NCBI GenBank assembly: GCA_009733775.1
Contig: WOGZ01000011.1
Coordinates: 1-64,000 of the forward strand
Source: Alectoria sarmentosa
Lineage: Eukaryota > Ascomycota > Lecanoromycetes > Lecanorales > Parmeliaceae
Direction: 5' to 3'
DNA: 64,000 nucleotides
The notes beneath the pieces were generated by a model. That model made no database searches, had not been told where the DNA came from, and was given only the letters and a program-made list of their open reading frames with translations. The first letter of the stretch is position 1. The number at the start of each line of letters is the position of its first letter. Below, piece by piece: positions 54,987 to 64,000 of the stretch. The position numbers and the translations under genes are program-made.

Positions 54987-55893
54987 ATGGCAGAGCCCCC
55001 AGCTAAACGTGCAAAGCGCACCGATAGCTCCGCCATGTGGGAGCGCAACAGTCCCCGCCCGACAGATCCCAACCACCAATCCAGACCTACGAACGGCAGC
55101 AACGACATCAGTAAAAAGCGAGACGATAGAGATCGGCACCACGGCCGCGATGAGCGAAGATACAGATCCAGATCCAAAGAGAGGCGGCGAGAAAGGAGTC
55201 GATCGAGAGACCGGCCAGAGAAACCCCGTAAAGAGCGGAGCTACTCAAGAGAAAGAGGAGGGCGGAGACATAAAGACGGAAAGCGAGATGGGGCGAGGGA
55301 TAAGAGGGATAGGGAAAGGAGTCGGAGTCGGGAGAAGCACAGGTCGCGGCGAGGTTGGTTGATTCTATCCCTCTTTCCTGTGAAGTAGCAACGTTAACTG
55401 ACTGACTGTTACTACAGACGAGCCTGCATCACGGCGTTCACGCTCCCCACGACACGACCACACCTCCACCCGCACCCGAACCCGCACACCATCCCGCGCC
55501 TCCAAGCCCATCCCACCCCGAAGCCCACGCTCAAACACTCCCACCGAGCGCGCCCCACCCACCGGTCCCCGCTCCACCAAAGCACCTCCCTCAAAAGCAC
55601 CCCCTCCAGCCAGAAACTCTTCTCCGAAACCCAACGGCCAGACCAACGGTACCACCGCCTCGACTGAACCCTCGATAAAGAAGGAAAAGGACGCCATGGA
55701 AGTCGACGAAGACTCGGACCCCGAGGTGGCGGAGATGCGCAGAGCGATGGGGTTTACGGGGTTCAAGTCGACGAAGAATACAAAGGTGAAGGGGAATAAT
55801 GTGTCTGGGATGCGGAAGGAGAAGAAGACGGAGTATAGACAGTATATGAACCGGGTGGGAGGGTTTAATAGGCCGTTGAGCCCGAGTCGATAG
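54987..55893 (+). CDS. SNRNP27: U4/U6.U5 tri-snRNP 27 kDa protein (SNRNP27 family)
   Basis: Two exons, 54987-55353 and 55418-55893, give about 280 residues. The first part is an RS-like domain dense in Arg, Ser, Glu and Asp (RSRSKERRRERSRSRD and similar). The C-terminal 60 residues carry the family's conserved block: MRRAMGFTGFKSTKNTKVKG, then KTEYRQYMNRVGGFNRPLSP. In the spliceosome this protein sits in the tri-snRNP near the U6 ACAGAGA region and helps choose 5' splice sites. Between the two lies a Pro/Ser-rich linker (PTERAPPTGPRSTKAPPSKA) longer than in animals. The gene is tail to tail with ELP5, 295 bases apart. Nuclear, essential-type gene, intact. Confidence 0.93.
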
Positions 55894-56074
55894 CGGAGTA
55901 ATAGAGATGAGTCTCGTGTGATCCGGATGATGGAGAGCCAGTACTCATAGGGACTGAGGGATGGAGATTAGTCGGACGCGAGACAGAAAGCATTGACTGC
56001 AGATTTTGACGTGTGCTATACTCTCCCAGCAGCAGATAGATAGATCCCTCCGAAATATGGAGCATCCGAGAATG

Positions 56075-56132
56075 AAGCATCAAGCATCAAGCATCAAGCA
56101 TCAAGCATCAAGCATCAAGCATCAAGCATCAA
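56075..56132 (+). repeat. AAGCATC heptamer tandem repeat
   Basis: About eight perfect 7-base units in the short region between the convergent snRNP and ELP5 genes. No coding role. Confidence 0.9.
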
Positions 56133-56188
56133 GCCTTGAACTCCGCATCTCCAAGTCCAACTCCCCACTCCCAGCATCACCAAAGCCC

Positions 56189-57322
56189 TCAAATCTCATC
56201 CTCCTCCTCATCAAAATCATCCTCCACACCCATATCATACAGGATCCTCCCGCCCCCACCCCCATCCCCCTTTTGCGCATCAAAATACGGCAGCACGACC
56301 CCCTCCCGATCCCCCCTCTGCTTATCCGTCAAGCCCAACTCAAACGTCCCTCCATCCCCCTCCGCATCCCCATCCCCCCCTTTCCCCTTCCCCCCCTCAC
56401 CCCTCCCCCTCCACCCCTCCCTCTCCACCAACAACCCCACCCCGCCCCCCTCCTCCAAAAAAAACCACTCCTCAACCCCCCTGCCCGATTTCCGTCTATA
56501 ATCCATCCTCAGCACGACACCTTCGTCATCATCATTAGCGCCGACGCCCACAACGACGCCGTCCCTTTCCTCCGCGAGGCCAAAGGCTGGTTCCGGGAGG
56601 CTTTTGGCGGCGGCGCGGTGGCGGGCGAGGTGTTGGGAGGGGCTGTGCGGGGTGAGGAGGGCGGTGGCGAGGTAGGAGAGGAGGGGGAGTGGGGAGGGGG
56701 TATAGGGTGTGTTTTGGTTTGATGGGGAAGGGGCGGGGAGGGGGATATCGGTGTGGTAGATTGCGAGGAGGGAGGTTGTGGGGGAAGTGAGGGCCGAGAG
56801 GAAGGAGGGGAGGTGCGTGGAAGTGTGCGTGGCGAGGGGGTAGAGGGTGTCGAGGATGAGGAGCGTGCCTGACGACAATCAATGGCAGTTCAGCTCTCGC
56901 GCGCTTCATTCATTTCGAAACATGGATAGTTCTTCGTAGAGCCCACGTACGTTTCGAGACCGATACGGTTCTGCGAATTTCCTCTTGGACCGTACTAGGA
57001 TCCTTCCTCCGCGCCTTCACAAACGCAGTCACCCCCGGCGGCGGCGTTAAAGTCTCCCACGCCACGAACACGACATCGGTTTTCGACGCCTGCGCGACAA
57101 ATATCAACTCAAGTTACCGACGCCAAAAAGACAACCACATAAAGAAATACAGACGAAACCTACCTTCGCGCCCTGGATGAAATGCCGTATTAACGGCTTC
57201 GCAGACTGCTCCACCGAATCCAGCACTAATGTGAACGGGGACGAAGCATCTCGGGACGAGAGCAATTTTTGGAGTAGGAGGATGTTGTGCTGGCGCCGGT
57301 GGTGGAGGGCGCGGGTGGACAT
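56189..57322 (-). CDS. ELP5: Elongator complex protein 5
   Basis: Three exons (57322-57164, 57089-56951, 56868-56189) give 325 residues. The start MSTRALHHRRQHNILLLQKL is followed by the RecA-like core strands FTLVLDSVEQSAKPLIRHFI and DVVFVAWETLTPPPGVTAFV, then GTLLILDTLYPLATHTST and TTSLLAIYHTDIPLP. The C-terminus holds the conserved FELGLTDKQRGDREGVVLPY and the acidic end GRILYDMGVEDDFDEEEDEI, diagnostic for Elp5/Iki1. Elp4, Elp5 and Elp6 form the hexameric subcomplex of Elongator, which modifies wobble uridine of tRNA. A Gly/Glu-rich variable insert is encoded by the strongly C-biased stretch 56210-56480. The gene appears intact. Confidence 0.92.
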
Positions 57323-58175
57323 TTTGGTGTGGGAAAGGGGGGGAGGGGGGTTGTTTCAAAGGTCTGTGGGACAGGAAGATTGGTCAGGAGCGGGGTTGGA
57401 TGGATGTGTGATTTGAAATTGGGATGTTTTGGTAGAGAAGTGGAGATATCTGGAGCGTAGAGAGGGACAAGGATCGGGAATGTAGGGAAAGGAGCAAAAG
57501 GGTCGGCCGGCTAGGAAAGAAAGGAAGACTTACCGGACTATCAAGTGTAAGAGCAAAGAGTTGTATGAGATTTAGAGACAGTATCGATGATTCTTGGCTA
57601 CCTCGAATTGATCAATTGGAACGATGAAATTCAAAAGTAATGGAAAAATGATCCATGCAAATGGAACACTAAGATGTGATATGCTATGGCCACAGGCCAG
57701 TTATGGTATCTGCACAAGTTCACTTTGAGCCTAGCGTAGAAAAAGTAGGCATAGTAGGCTAAATAAAGCCCCTGAGTTTTCTCAACGATTGAAATTCACA
57801 TTGCCATCCTTAAAATTCAGGCTTTGCGTCCGACAATAAGATTTCTCGTTTCGCAACTCGCTATATCTTCATTACGAAGCATTTGTGCTTCTCGGTAGTA
57901 GAGGTAGTAATGCGTATGTTTCAATTCATAAGATAAGACAGAGTCAGATACATAGCTAACAAAAGACTCCGGAAAATAGGGGAAGCTGCATAGATCAGAT
58001 CAACCATTTCAATCAATTTGCAACAAAATCAGCGCTGTTGGGACCATTTTCTTCGATAGATCTAAGTTCTTGTCACGAAGAGTCTAAATGTTTCCTCCAC
58101 AATTGTTGCTATGCGGAAAAGGCCATTTTTCATGTTCTGCGAAAATATCTTAGAAGATAGGATAGATCCCTGGAT
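57323..58175. other. Intergenic, nothing recognised
   Basis: Upstream flank of ELP5 and downstream flank of the protease-like gene. 57540-58170 is moderately AT-rich with no open frame of note. Confidence 0.4.
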
Positions 58176-59873
58176 CTAATGTGCATGAGCGAGTGAGGCG
58201 TTTTCCAGCTCGGTCGGCGGTTCTAGCATCTCATATACAGGAAATCGGAGCTGAGCGGGCAGCTCAGGTCGTTGTGCTTCTTCTGCCGTGAGCTCCTTGG
58301 ATTCTGTGACCGGCATTTCGAGGTATTGAGATTGTTCGATGTTTTCAAGTTCTCTTTCTCCAGGTTCAGGTTCCGCCTTGTCCTTTCCTTGGTCGCCCGA
58401 GGAAATCCTGCTAGCATGCTTTTTAGTCCTCTTGCGGACTCTATATCTGAAAAGTGTAGCTATGATAACGAAAGAGCTCACGACTACCGCTACCGCTATG
58501 CCAACTTTGGCGCCTGTACTTGGTGTCTTTCGATAGGCAGAGGGCGGTATGTCTCCGGGTCGATGTATCGCAATAATTTGTTGGATGTTCGAGCCGTTGG
58601 GAAACAAAGCTTGTGATACGGAGAAGTTAGACCGATCGTAGTCCGCGATCACGTAAGCGTCCTGAAGAAAAGCGCGGCCTAGGGTGTACTGAGTTTCGTT
58701 CTGGGCTTGTCTTAAGGGAAAATAGCGAGTTGCATTATTGACGATAGGATAATCTGCCATAAGGTCAAAGCTCCCATATTGCATCACGATATCAACAGTG
58801 TTTCCTCCAGCTGAAGCTGGACCTAAAGTGAAGGTTACATTGGGGTTTTGAGCCACCAGCTTGTCATGCAACGTGTCATTCACGAAGTACAGCTCTGCAG
58901 TCTCGTTGTAGGTCAGACCAAAAGCGTTTTCGAAGGCTTGACATGCTCCAAGCGGCAACCAAATATGAGGTACAAGTGAGTCAATGTATGAATAGATGAC
59001 CGTGGAAAGTAGCGGACCACTGGCAGCATCCGACGTGATGGACTGGACTGGTATGAGTAGGTCTCTGCTGGGATCGGGACCAAAAGCAGACGTGATGTTG
59101 TTCTGCACAAAACGAGCGGCATCGTAGCCACCCAGTGTCAGGCTCCCAAATGCTGTTGGCTGTCTATAGTAAGCACCTGCTGTATAGGCCCAAGGAGTGC
59201 TTGGGGTTTTGTTCTGCTGGGCCACTGCTCCAAGGAAACTCGGCTGGGGGTTGTCAAGGGTAGTGATATTGATAGCATGGGGGCTCAAGCCAAAGGAGCC
59301 GATATAAAAATCTTTGGTAGCAAATCCTTCAATGACTTGGTGGCTGAGTGCGGGTAGTCCGCCTCCAGGCCAGCCCAAAGTCAAATTGTCGTAGCCGAAG
59401 TTGGCGTTGCCGCTATATCCCAAGCCGACCTCCTCTGTTAGGACCAGCCCATAAAGTCCAATATTGTTCCAAGTCGAGGAAGAATTTGGCAGAAAAGAGT
59501 TCCCCGAAGGTCACCGCAGTTGCTCGGGTAACCAACAGCACATCCTTGCGGAAGCACTGGCCAGACCGCGTTGCCCGAATTCGAAGGCAGCAGCCTCAGG
59601 TTTTGTGCTGGTGTGCCCACCTGCATACCAAATGAGGACCACGGGCCATCATTGCCATCCCTATGCCAGCGATCAGTAAAAGGGTAGATGGTCGCCGGGA
59701 AGCCCATTGGCTGTTGGGCCTATCTACCAGTACTCGCTCGCCGGGAAACTAATTGGCTCTGTTTCTGACGAGCCACTCTTTCCTGAACACAGAGCATGCT
59801 GAACCATGAAGAGAAACGTGATGCGCTTTACCGTCGTGATGGCGACAGGACTCAGACGCAGACGCTCGATCAT
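58176..59873 (-). pseudogene. Aspartic-protease-like type I membrane protein, apparent one-base frameshift
   Basis: The ATG at 59873 starts a signal peptide region (VAITTVKRITFLFMVQHALC). An intron (about 59727-59660) joins EPISFPASEYW to DGNDGPWSSFGMQVGTPAQN, the A1-family opening. The first active-site strand is LRLLPSNSGNAVWPVLPQGC, lacking the usual Asp-Thr-Gly. Near 59499-59507 the frame shifts: CGGGGAACTC needs one more A to continue into NSFLPNSSSTWNNIGLYGL, so a single base is missing or misread. The rest is open: GYSGNANFGYDNLTLGWPGG, SYIDSLVPHIWLPLGACQAF with the second-site Asp, and a C-terminal helix (VGIAVAVVVSSFVIIATLFR) with a basic-acidic tail. Fungal relatives with degenerate first sites are common and may bind rather than cut. 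Sequencing error in the run of C residues would restore a normal gene. Confidence 0.75.
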
Positions 59874-60779
59874 TCCCGGCGGAAGTGGGGTAAAAGGAGT
59901 TCTGGATGAAAAAAAACGATAAACCCGTCGCACATGTACCAGTTTGCGATTCGAGGAGCGGCCACCACATAAATGTTCAAAAGAAGAGCACAGCAATGGG
60001 ATTGATCATATTCTAAAAACTCAATGGGCTCCGAGGATTCGTCATCCAGCCCTTCTTTCTATTTCGAAAGATTCTATTGGGATTTTTGTCAGTTCGATGT
60101 GTTTCATTACATGCATGATCCATCTGAACACTTCTCCTGTAAATGCTCCCGTTGGCTGTCGTGCGCCGATGTTGAGAGCATTGCCTCTTACTTGGTGCGT
60201 CGATTTACGTAGCCTCATGAAAATATCTCCCTCGCCTCGCAGGCACTTAGGCATCGTGCATGCGGCGTGGGTACAAGTTCTCCATCCCTCTGAGAACTCT
60301 CGAACCATACGGATAATCAGGCATGCATAGGTGTTTCTTTTACTGCGCAATTGGTCAATAGCACACGTGTTCAATTATACGCAGTTTCGTGAAGATTCTT
60401 CGCCACTTCGTATGCGTCCAGCAAGATCCTTTATGCAGCATTATATTACACACCCCCTGCTTCTTCTGAAAGCACTTGAATCATGTTTCTTCTTGTACAG
60501 CCATAGGCGTTTCTCTTGCTAGGCATTTATTAGTGTTACGTCTGGTGCGTTTCATGCAGCCTTCTATGTATAGATTCGTTCGTAGCCTGATTCCTTCTTG
60601 TCTTTATATAATATAGTCAATGACCCCCTCGATGTGCCATTGTGCTTTCTATCATTCACCGTTGCACCGTCGAAACAAATCAATTCAAAAATCTCCTTAT
60701 TGTATCTTTTGTTCCTTGTTGCGTGCCCCTGTGACGACTGATTTCCTGATTTCCTTCGATCGAATTCACTGTCGTTGCC
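59874..60779. other. Intergenic, nothing recognised
   Basis: T-rich leader-like sequence precedes the ATG at 60780. Short open frames on both strands show no domain. Confidence 0.4.
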
Positions 60780-62118
60780 ATGCTACGGTTTATCCTCAGG
60801 CTAACGCTCCTCCTCCCCTCCGTCAAAGGTCTTATAACTCCCAAGAAAACCCCAAACATTCAACGTTCAGTCGCCTCATTGCTGACCGCTTACAAAGACG
60901 TCACTGCCAACCTGGCCCAATCCGCTCAGCAATCTCAAGGACTGTTTTCCACGGCTTTCCGTTCAGGTACGACCTCTCTGAATGTGGGTGGCTGGACATC
61001 GTGTGCAAATAGCTTTCCATTAAACGGGTCACTCCTTCGCCAAGGGAGGGGTTTTTTTTCAGGTAGAGGCAGAAACCGTGGGCCAACTCATCCCCACAGC
61101 GGCTCAAAGCTCCCAGATCGCCACAGCGTCGCCATTGACAAATGACGCTGATCCAAGCAGTATTGGTACATCAATCGGTATCGATAGCAGGACGTTGACC
61201 CCGAACGTTCACGCCGAATACAAGAAGTCAGTTCAAACGCTCACGAAGAGTTCGGGCACGAACCCCAGACCCAGCGATACCATGAGTAGGTTGGATCTAC
61301 AGAGCCCCAAGAGCGAAGCGACCCTTGGATACGGCGCCAGCACGTCTATTCCATCCCCAGCCATCGGTACTCAACCAGGTTTCATATTCGACCCGCAGAT
61401 CATCACAGCAAACTCCAAGTCCCAGAGTGCCTTTCCCTCCGGCCAAACACTCGCTCTCAATTCTATTAGTACGGTTGGCTCGGGATATCCTGCCACGGTA
61501 TTAGAACCCCAAGCCTCCAGCGACAAAGCGGCTCTCATACAGGGCTCCAGTACTTCCATCCCAGATGCAGAATTTACGAAACTACCAGGACTCGTCATCG
61601 GCTCCCAAATCATCACAGCTGACGGCCAAGATCATTACGTGTTCCCCTCCGGCCAAGTTCTCGCTCTCGGCTCCGCCATTACCCTGGGCTATGGCACCTC
61701 CACTAAATTTCTAGCCTCAGGCACCCAAAACCTCCTCGTGCCCGGCTCCAGCGCTTCGCTGTTACTCCATGCATCTGCCACGCCTGCTATATCCCAGATA
61801 CCACTGCCTCTGACGATGAACAGGCAGACTATGACAGCTAATAGCCTGGGTCAGTATAATATCGACGGTTAAACCCTGACGTCTGGTGGTATGATTACGG
61901 TTTCTGGCACCATAATCTCGCTTGCGCCAGACGCGAGTGACGTCGTTGTGGGAACGAGTACCGAGGCCTTGACTGCGAACATTACAGCAGCGTTTCGCTC
62001 TGGTCCAACTTCAACCAGGACACAGATTTTCAAGGGAGGTACGCTTGGAGCGAAAGACAGGTTGTGGGGCGCTTCGATGGCGATGATGGTTGGAGTTGCG
62101 GTACTACTGTGGTTGTGA
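60780..62118 (+). pseudogene. GPI-anchor-type cell-surface repeat protein cut by a stop codon
   Basis: The ATG at 60780 gives a signal peptide (MLRFILRLTLLLPSVKGLIT). Exon 2 begins near 61076 after a T-rich acceptor and reads EAETVGQLIPTAAQSSQIAT. Three repeats share the pattern PQIITANSKSQSAFPSGQTL, SQIITADGQDHYVFPSGQVL and NRQTMTANSLGQYNIDG, each followed by Ala/Leu and a Gly-Thr-Ser segment. The third repeat ends at TAA (61870-61872), where the pattern calls for Gln (CAA); beyond it the frame continues TLTSGGMITVSGTIISLAPD, then VVVGTSTEALTANITA, and ends in a hydrophobic tail (LWGASMAMMVGVAVLLWL) suited to GPI attachment. So one C-to-T change in CpA context truncates the protein before its anchor. 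Family members are wall or surface proteins of unknown function. Confidence 0.75.
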
Positions 62119-62563
62119 TCACGGATGGGGTTGGCTGAGAGATTATGAGTGCTGGCGTTTGGCAAAACAACACGAACTTTTTAGATGACAAAGTTGTATG
62201 AGTAGCCATTACGGGAAAAGGTATCTACGCTCTCTAAGTTCATAATAATAAGAAGGATAGGAGTTCAACGACAGCCTCGCCTTCTTGTGAAGAGTGCCGC
62301 CCACACCAGTCTTTTCCTAGACTGTTGGCATTTTCCCGTGCGCCTTGTACAGATGCGAGACATAAATCGCCAGATCGCATATGTGCAGGCAAAGATACGA
62401 AGCGCTGCGGAGCCGTAAGCGAATCGGTGCGATCCTTAGGATGTTCCAAAATTGGCGACATTAGGCGCAAATGAAACATGGGAGTTGGAATTCATTGTCT
62501 TTCCCATGTTTTTGAAAATGCCTGTCTTCCACATTCAGCATCTCCTGTCGATCCTCCAAAACG
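62119..62563. other. Intergenic, nothing recognised
   Basis: Between two plus-strand genes for surface or secreted proteins. No feature seen. Confidence 0.4.
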
Positions 62564-63112
62564 ATGTACCCTCTTCCGTTCTTCGCCTCCCTCCTACTGC
62601 CACTCGTCATCGCCACCCCCCTCACCCTCGCTCCATCATCACAACCACTCAACCTCTCCCCCCTCACCACCGCCCCTCTATCCCCCACCACCAACCTCAC
62701 GGACCTCGGCGTCAAAATCGGCTGCTTCAAACCGACCAAAACCCCCGCCTTCATCTCAACCAACAAACCCGACTGCGAAGCCACCCTCGACGCCTGGGTG
62801 CGCGGCCACTCCCTACTCACGTCTCGGACATTCAGCCGGAAGGCGACTTCGATCTCCACCATCGACGACGTGCTGTTGCCGGTGCGACGCACGAGCGGGA
62901 GCTGTGGGATCCATATGGATACGATCAATGAGGACGATGAGGTCACGATGACGCTGGCGGAGATATATGCGGAGCTATTGGGGCCGGATGGGGTGATGAA
63001 GCTGTGTTTGGGGCAGGTGAGGCTGCCGGCGATTGGGGGGCGGATGTCGGTGGGGCCGAGGGGGTTGTTGAAGGTTGTGGTTACGGGGGTGGGAGTGGGT
63101 GCTGAGAGTTAG
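62564..63112 (+). CDS. Small secreted protein, family shared with the gene at 47986
   Basis: Single exon, 182 residues, beginning with a signal peptide (MYPLPFFASLLLPLVIATPL). The mature part starts with a Pro/Ser/Thr-rich segment, then GCFKPTKTPAFISTNKPDC, WVRGHSLLTSRTFSRKATS, VLLPVRRTSGSCGIHMDTIN, MTLAEIYAELLGPDGVMKLC and GGRMSVGPRGLLKVVVTG. Four cysteines are placed as in the secreted protein at 47986-48537, pointing to two disulfides and a common fold despite low identity. GC-rich third positions mark it as well-expressed-type coding sequence. Function unknown; effector-like or wall-associated roles are possible. Intact. Confidence 0.82.
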   Translation: MYPLPFFASLLLPLVIATPLTLAPSSQPLNLSPLTTAPLSPTTNLTDLGVKIGCFKPTKTPAFISTNKPDCEATLDAWVRGHSLLTSRTFSRKATSISTIDDVLLPVRRTSGSCGIHMDTINEDDEVTMTLAEIYAELLGPDGVMKLCLGQVRLPAIGGRMSVGPRGLLKVVVTGVGVGAES

Positions 63113-64000
63113 CATTCGGACATTGGAGGGGGGAGGGGATTTTTCCCCCTTATTTTCAAAGAGAATGATGGCGAGCACCAAGAGACCATGAGCCTTTCAA
63201 CGAAAACTTGAATACAAAGGGTCAGTAGATTGTCACTACCACAGACACTATTGCTTGCTTCCCTGGGAGAAGGTACGCCTATCGTAGTATTCCATGAGTA
63301 TCAGAACATTTGATTGCTTTCGCAATTCCATTTCCATTCTCAGCCACAATATCAACTTTTGAGAAGCGATGACAAGTACCGAGTCTGCGAGTGACGAGAT
63401 GGATGTTGTGGAGGGCTGGAAAATTTGAGAAGGTCACTTCTATCTGGAAGGGAATACGAACGAGAACGCTTTCTCAAAGAGCATGACGAGACGACGAGAG
63501 CTGACGTGGAATTAATTTGGATTCGAAGATGGCAGGCAGCACTGGCAGAACTTGGGTGCAAGAATGATCGGCTGAGAAGTGCGATGGACAAAAGGTTCAT
63601 GACTGCGAAAGATCACCTGTGGCTCCATACAGTGATCCCGTCTTATGCTGATACTAAGATGGATACTCTGCTAATACGGTTGGCGGGAATGCTTAATCTT
63701 CGATGAGCGACAATCACCGAGCGTTGGGCTCGTGTTCGTAAAGGGTTAAATTGTAAAGTTGATAGCAGGAGTCGCTTTGAGTGCGGTCAGGGAAGGTTGG
63801 GAGCGCGCCGGAGGATGCTAGTATTCGCTTGGTATGTCCGCTCACTGAAAGGCAGCGGCATGTTCTACCACCATGACCTGAAACTTGGTGATCCATTGGA
63901 CAACTTGGAGCTCTCAGAGGCTTCCACAGGATCCGGAGTCGAGGTGAAGTAAATGCCAGGGCTACAAATTTGATAAACATCTTTGCTGTCTTTGTCGGCC
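63113..64000. other. Right end of the window, no firm gene
   Basis: A plus-strand frame at 63425-63706 (charged, 93 codons, with a possible first exon starting at ATG 63369) and a minus-strand frame at 63714-63980 are open but have no recognisable domain; either could be part of a spliced gene. The window ends before this can be settled. Confidence 0.35.

Noticed and set aside
56006..56722. 238-codon plus-strand frame rich in Pro and Leu
   Set aside because: Antisense to ELP5 exon 3 and produced by its C-biased strand; begins in the heptamer repeat.
59434..59518. An intron that would bypass the frame break in the protease-like gene
   Set aside because: Possible GT and AG ends exist with a CTAAC-like site, but the sequence in between encodes the family-typical SSSTWNNIGLY, so it is more likely exon.

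Overview
The window is genomic DNA of a filamentous ascomycete (Pezizomycotina). The evidence is short introns of about 45-100 bases with GT...AG ends and CTAAC/CTGAC-like branch sites, fungus-specific families (HET domain, DUF7580, NACHT-ankyrin receptor, Zn2Cys6 factor, DHA2 exporter), and two very AT-rich islands that look like repeats decayed by RIP-type C-to-T mutation. I cannot place it below class level; Leotiomycetes or Dothideomycetes would fit. No rRNA, tRNA, CRISPR or bacterial-type operon was seen. Exon borders were derived by hand from frame continuity and splice consensus, so gene ends are firmer than internal borders.

Layout. 1-3340: AT-rich island in which almost every remaining C sits in a CpG, with a diverged direct repeat. 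4071-31000 is an accessory block: HET-domain gene (-), decayed Zn2Cys6 factor (+), Ost-alpha-type membrane protein (-), decayed Fic-domain gene (-), four-helix membrane protein (+), PI-PLC-like phosphodiesterase (-), conserved two-exon membrane protein (-), then a head-to-head pair: a DUF7580 gene (-) 258 bases from a large zinc-finger/NACHT/ankyrin receptor (+), followed by a TauD-like dioxygenase (-). 30939-33683: second AT-rich island bounded by terminal inverted repeats and TA dinucleotides, read as a degraded DNA transposon.

34136-43369 looks metabolic: a DHA2 exporter (+), a fused hydantoinase/oxoprolinase (-) and, divergent from it, an isochorismatase-fold amidase (+). The last two match the enzyme pair that opens N-methylhydantoin and then hydrolyses N-carbamoylsarcosine, so a creatinine/hydantoin breakdown module is a reasonable inference.

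43634-64000 mixes an orphan 12-helix membrane protein, two related small secreted proteins, a frameshifted glutathione S-transferase, an acid-sphingomyelinase-like phosphodiesterase, two housekeeping genes tail to tail (tri-snRNP 27K protein and Elongator subunit Elp5), an aspartic-protease-like membrane protein with an apparent one-base deletion, and a cell-surface protein cut by a stop codon.

A recurring theme is gene damage. At least seven otherwise recognisable genes carry a lesion (nonsense codon, frameshift or lost start). Several of the nonsense codons could come from CpA-to-TpA changes, the kind RIP makes, and both members of the DUF7580/NACHT pair are hit.
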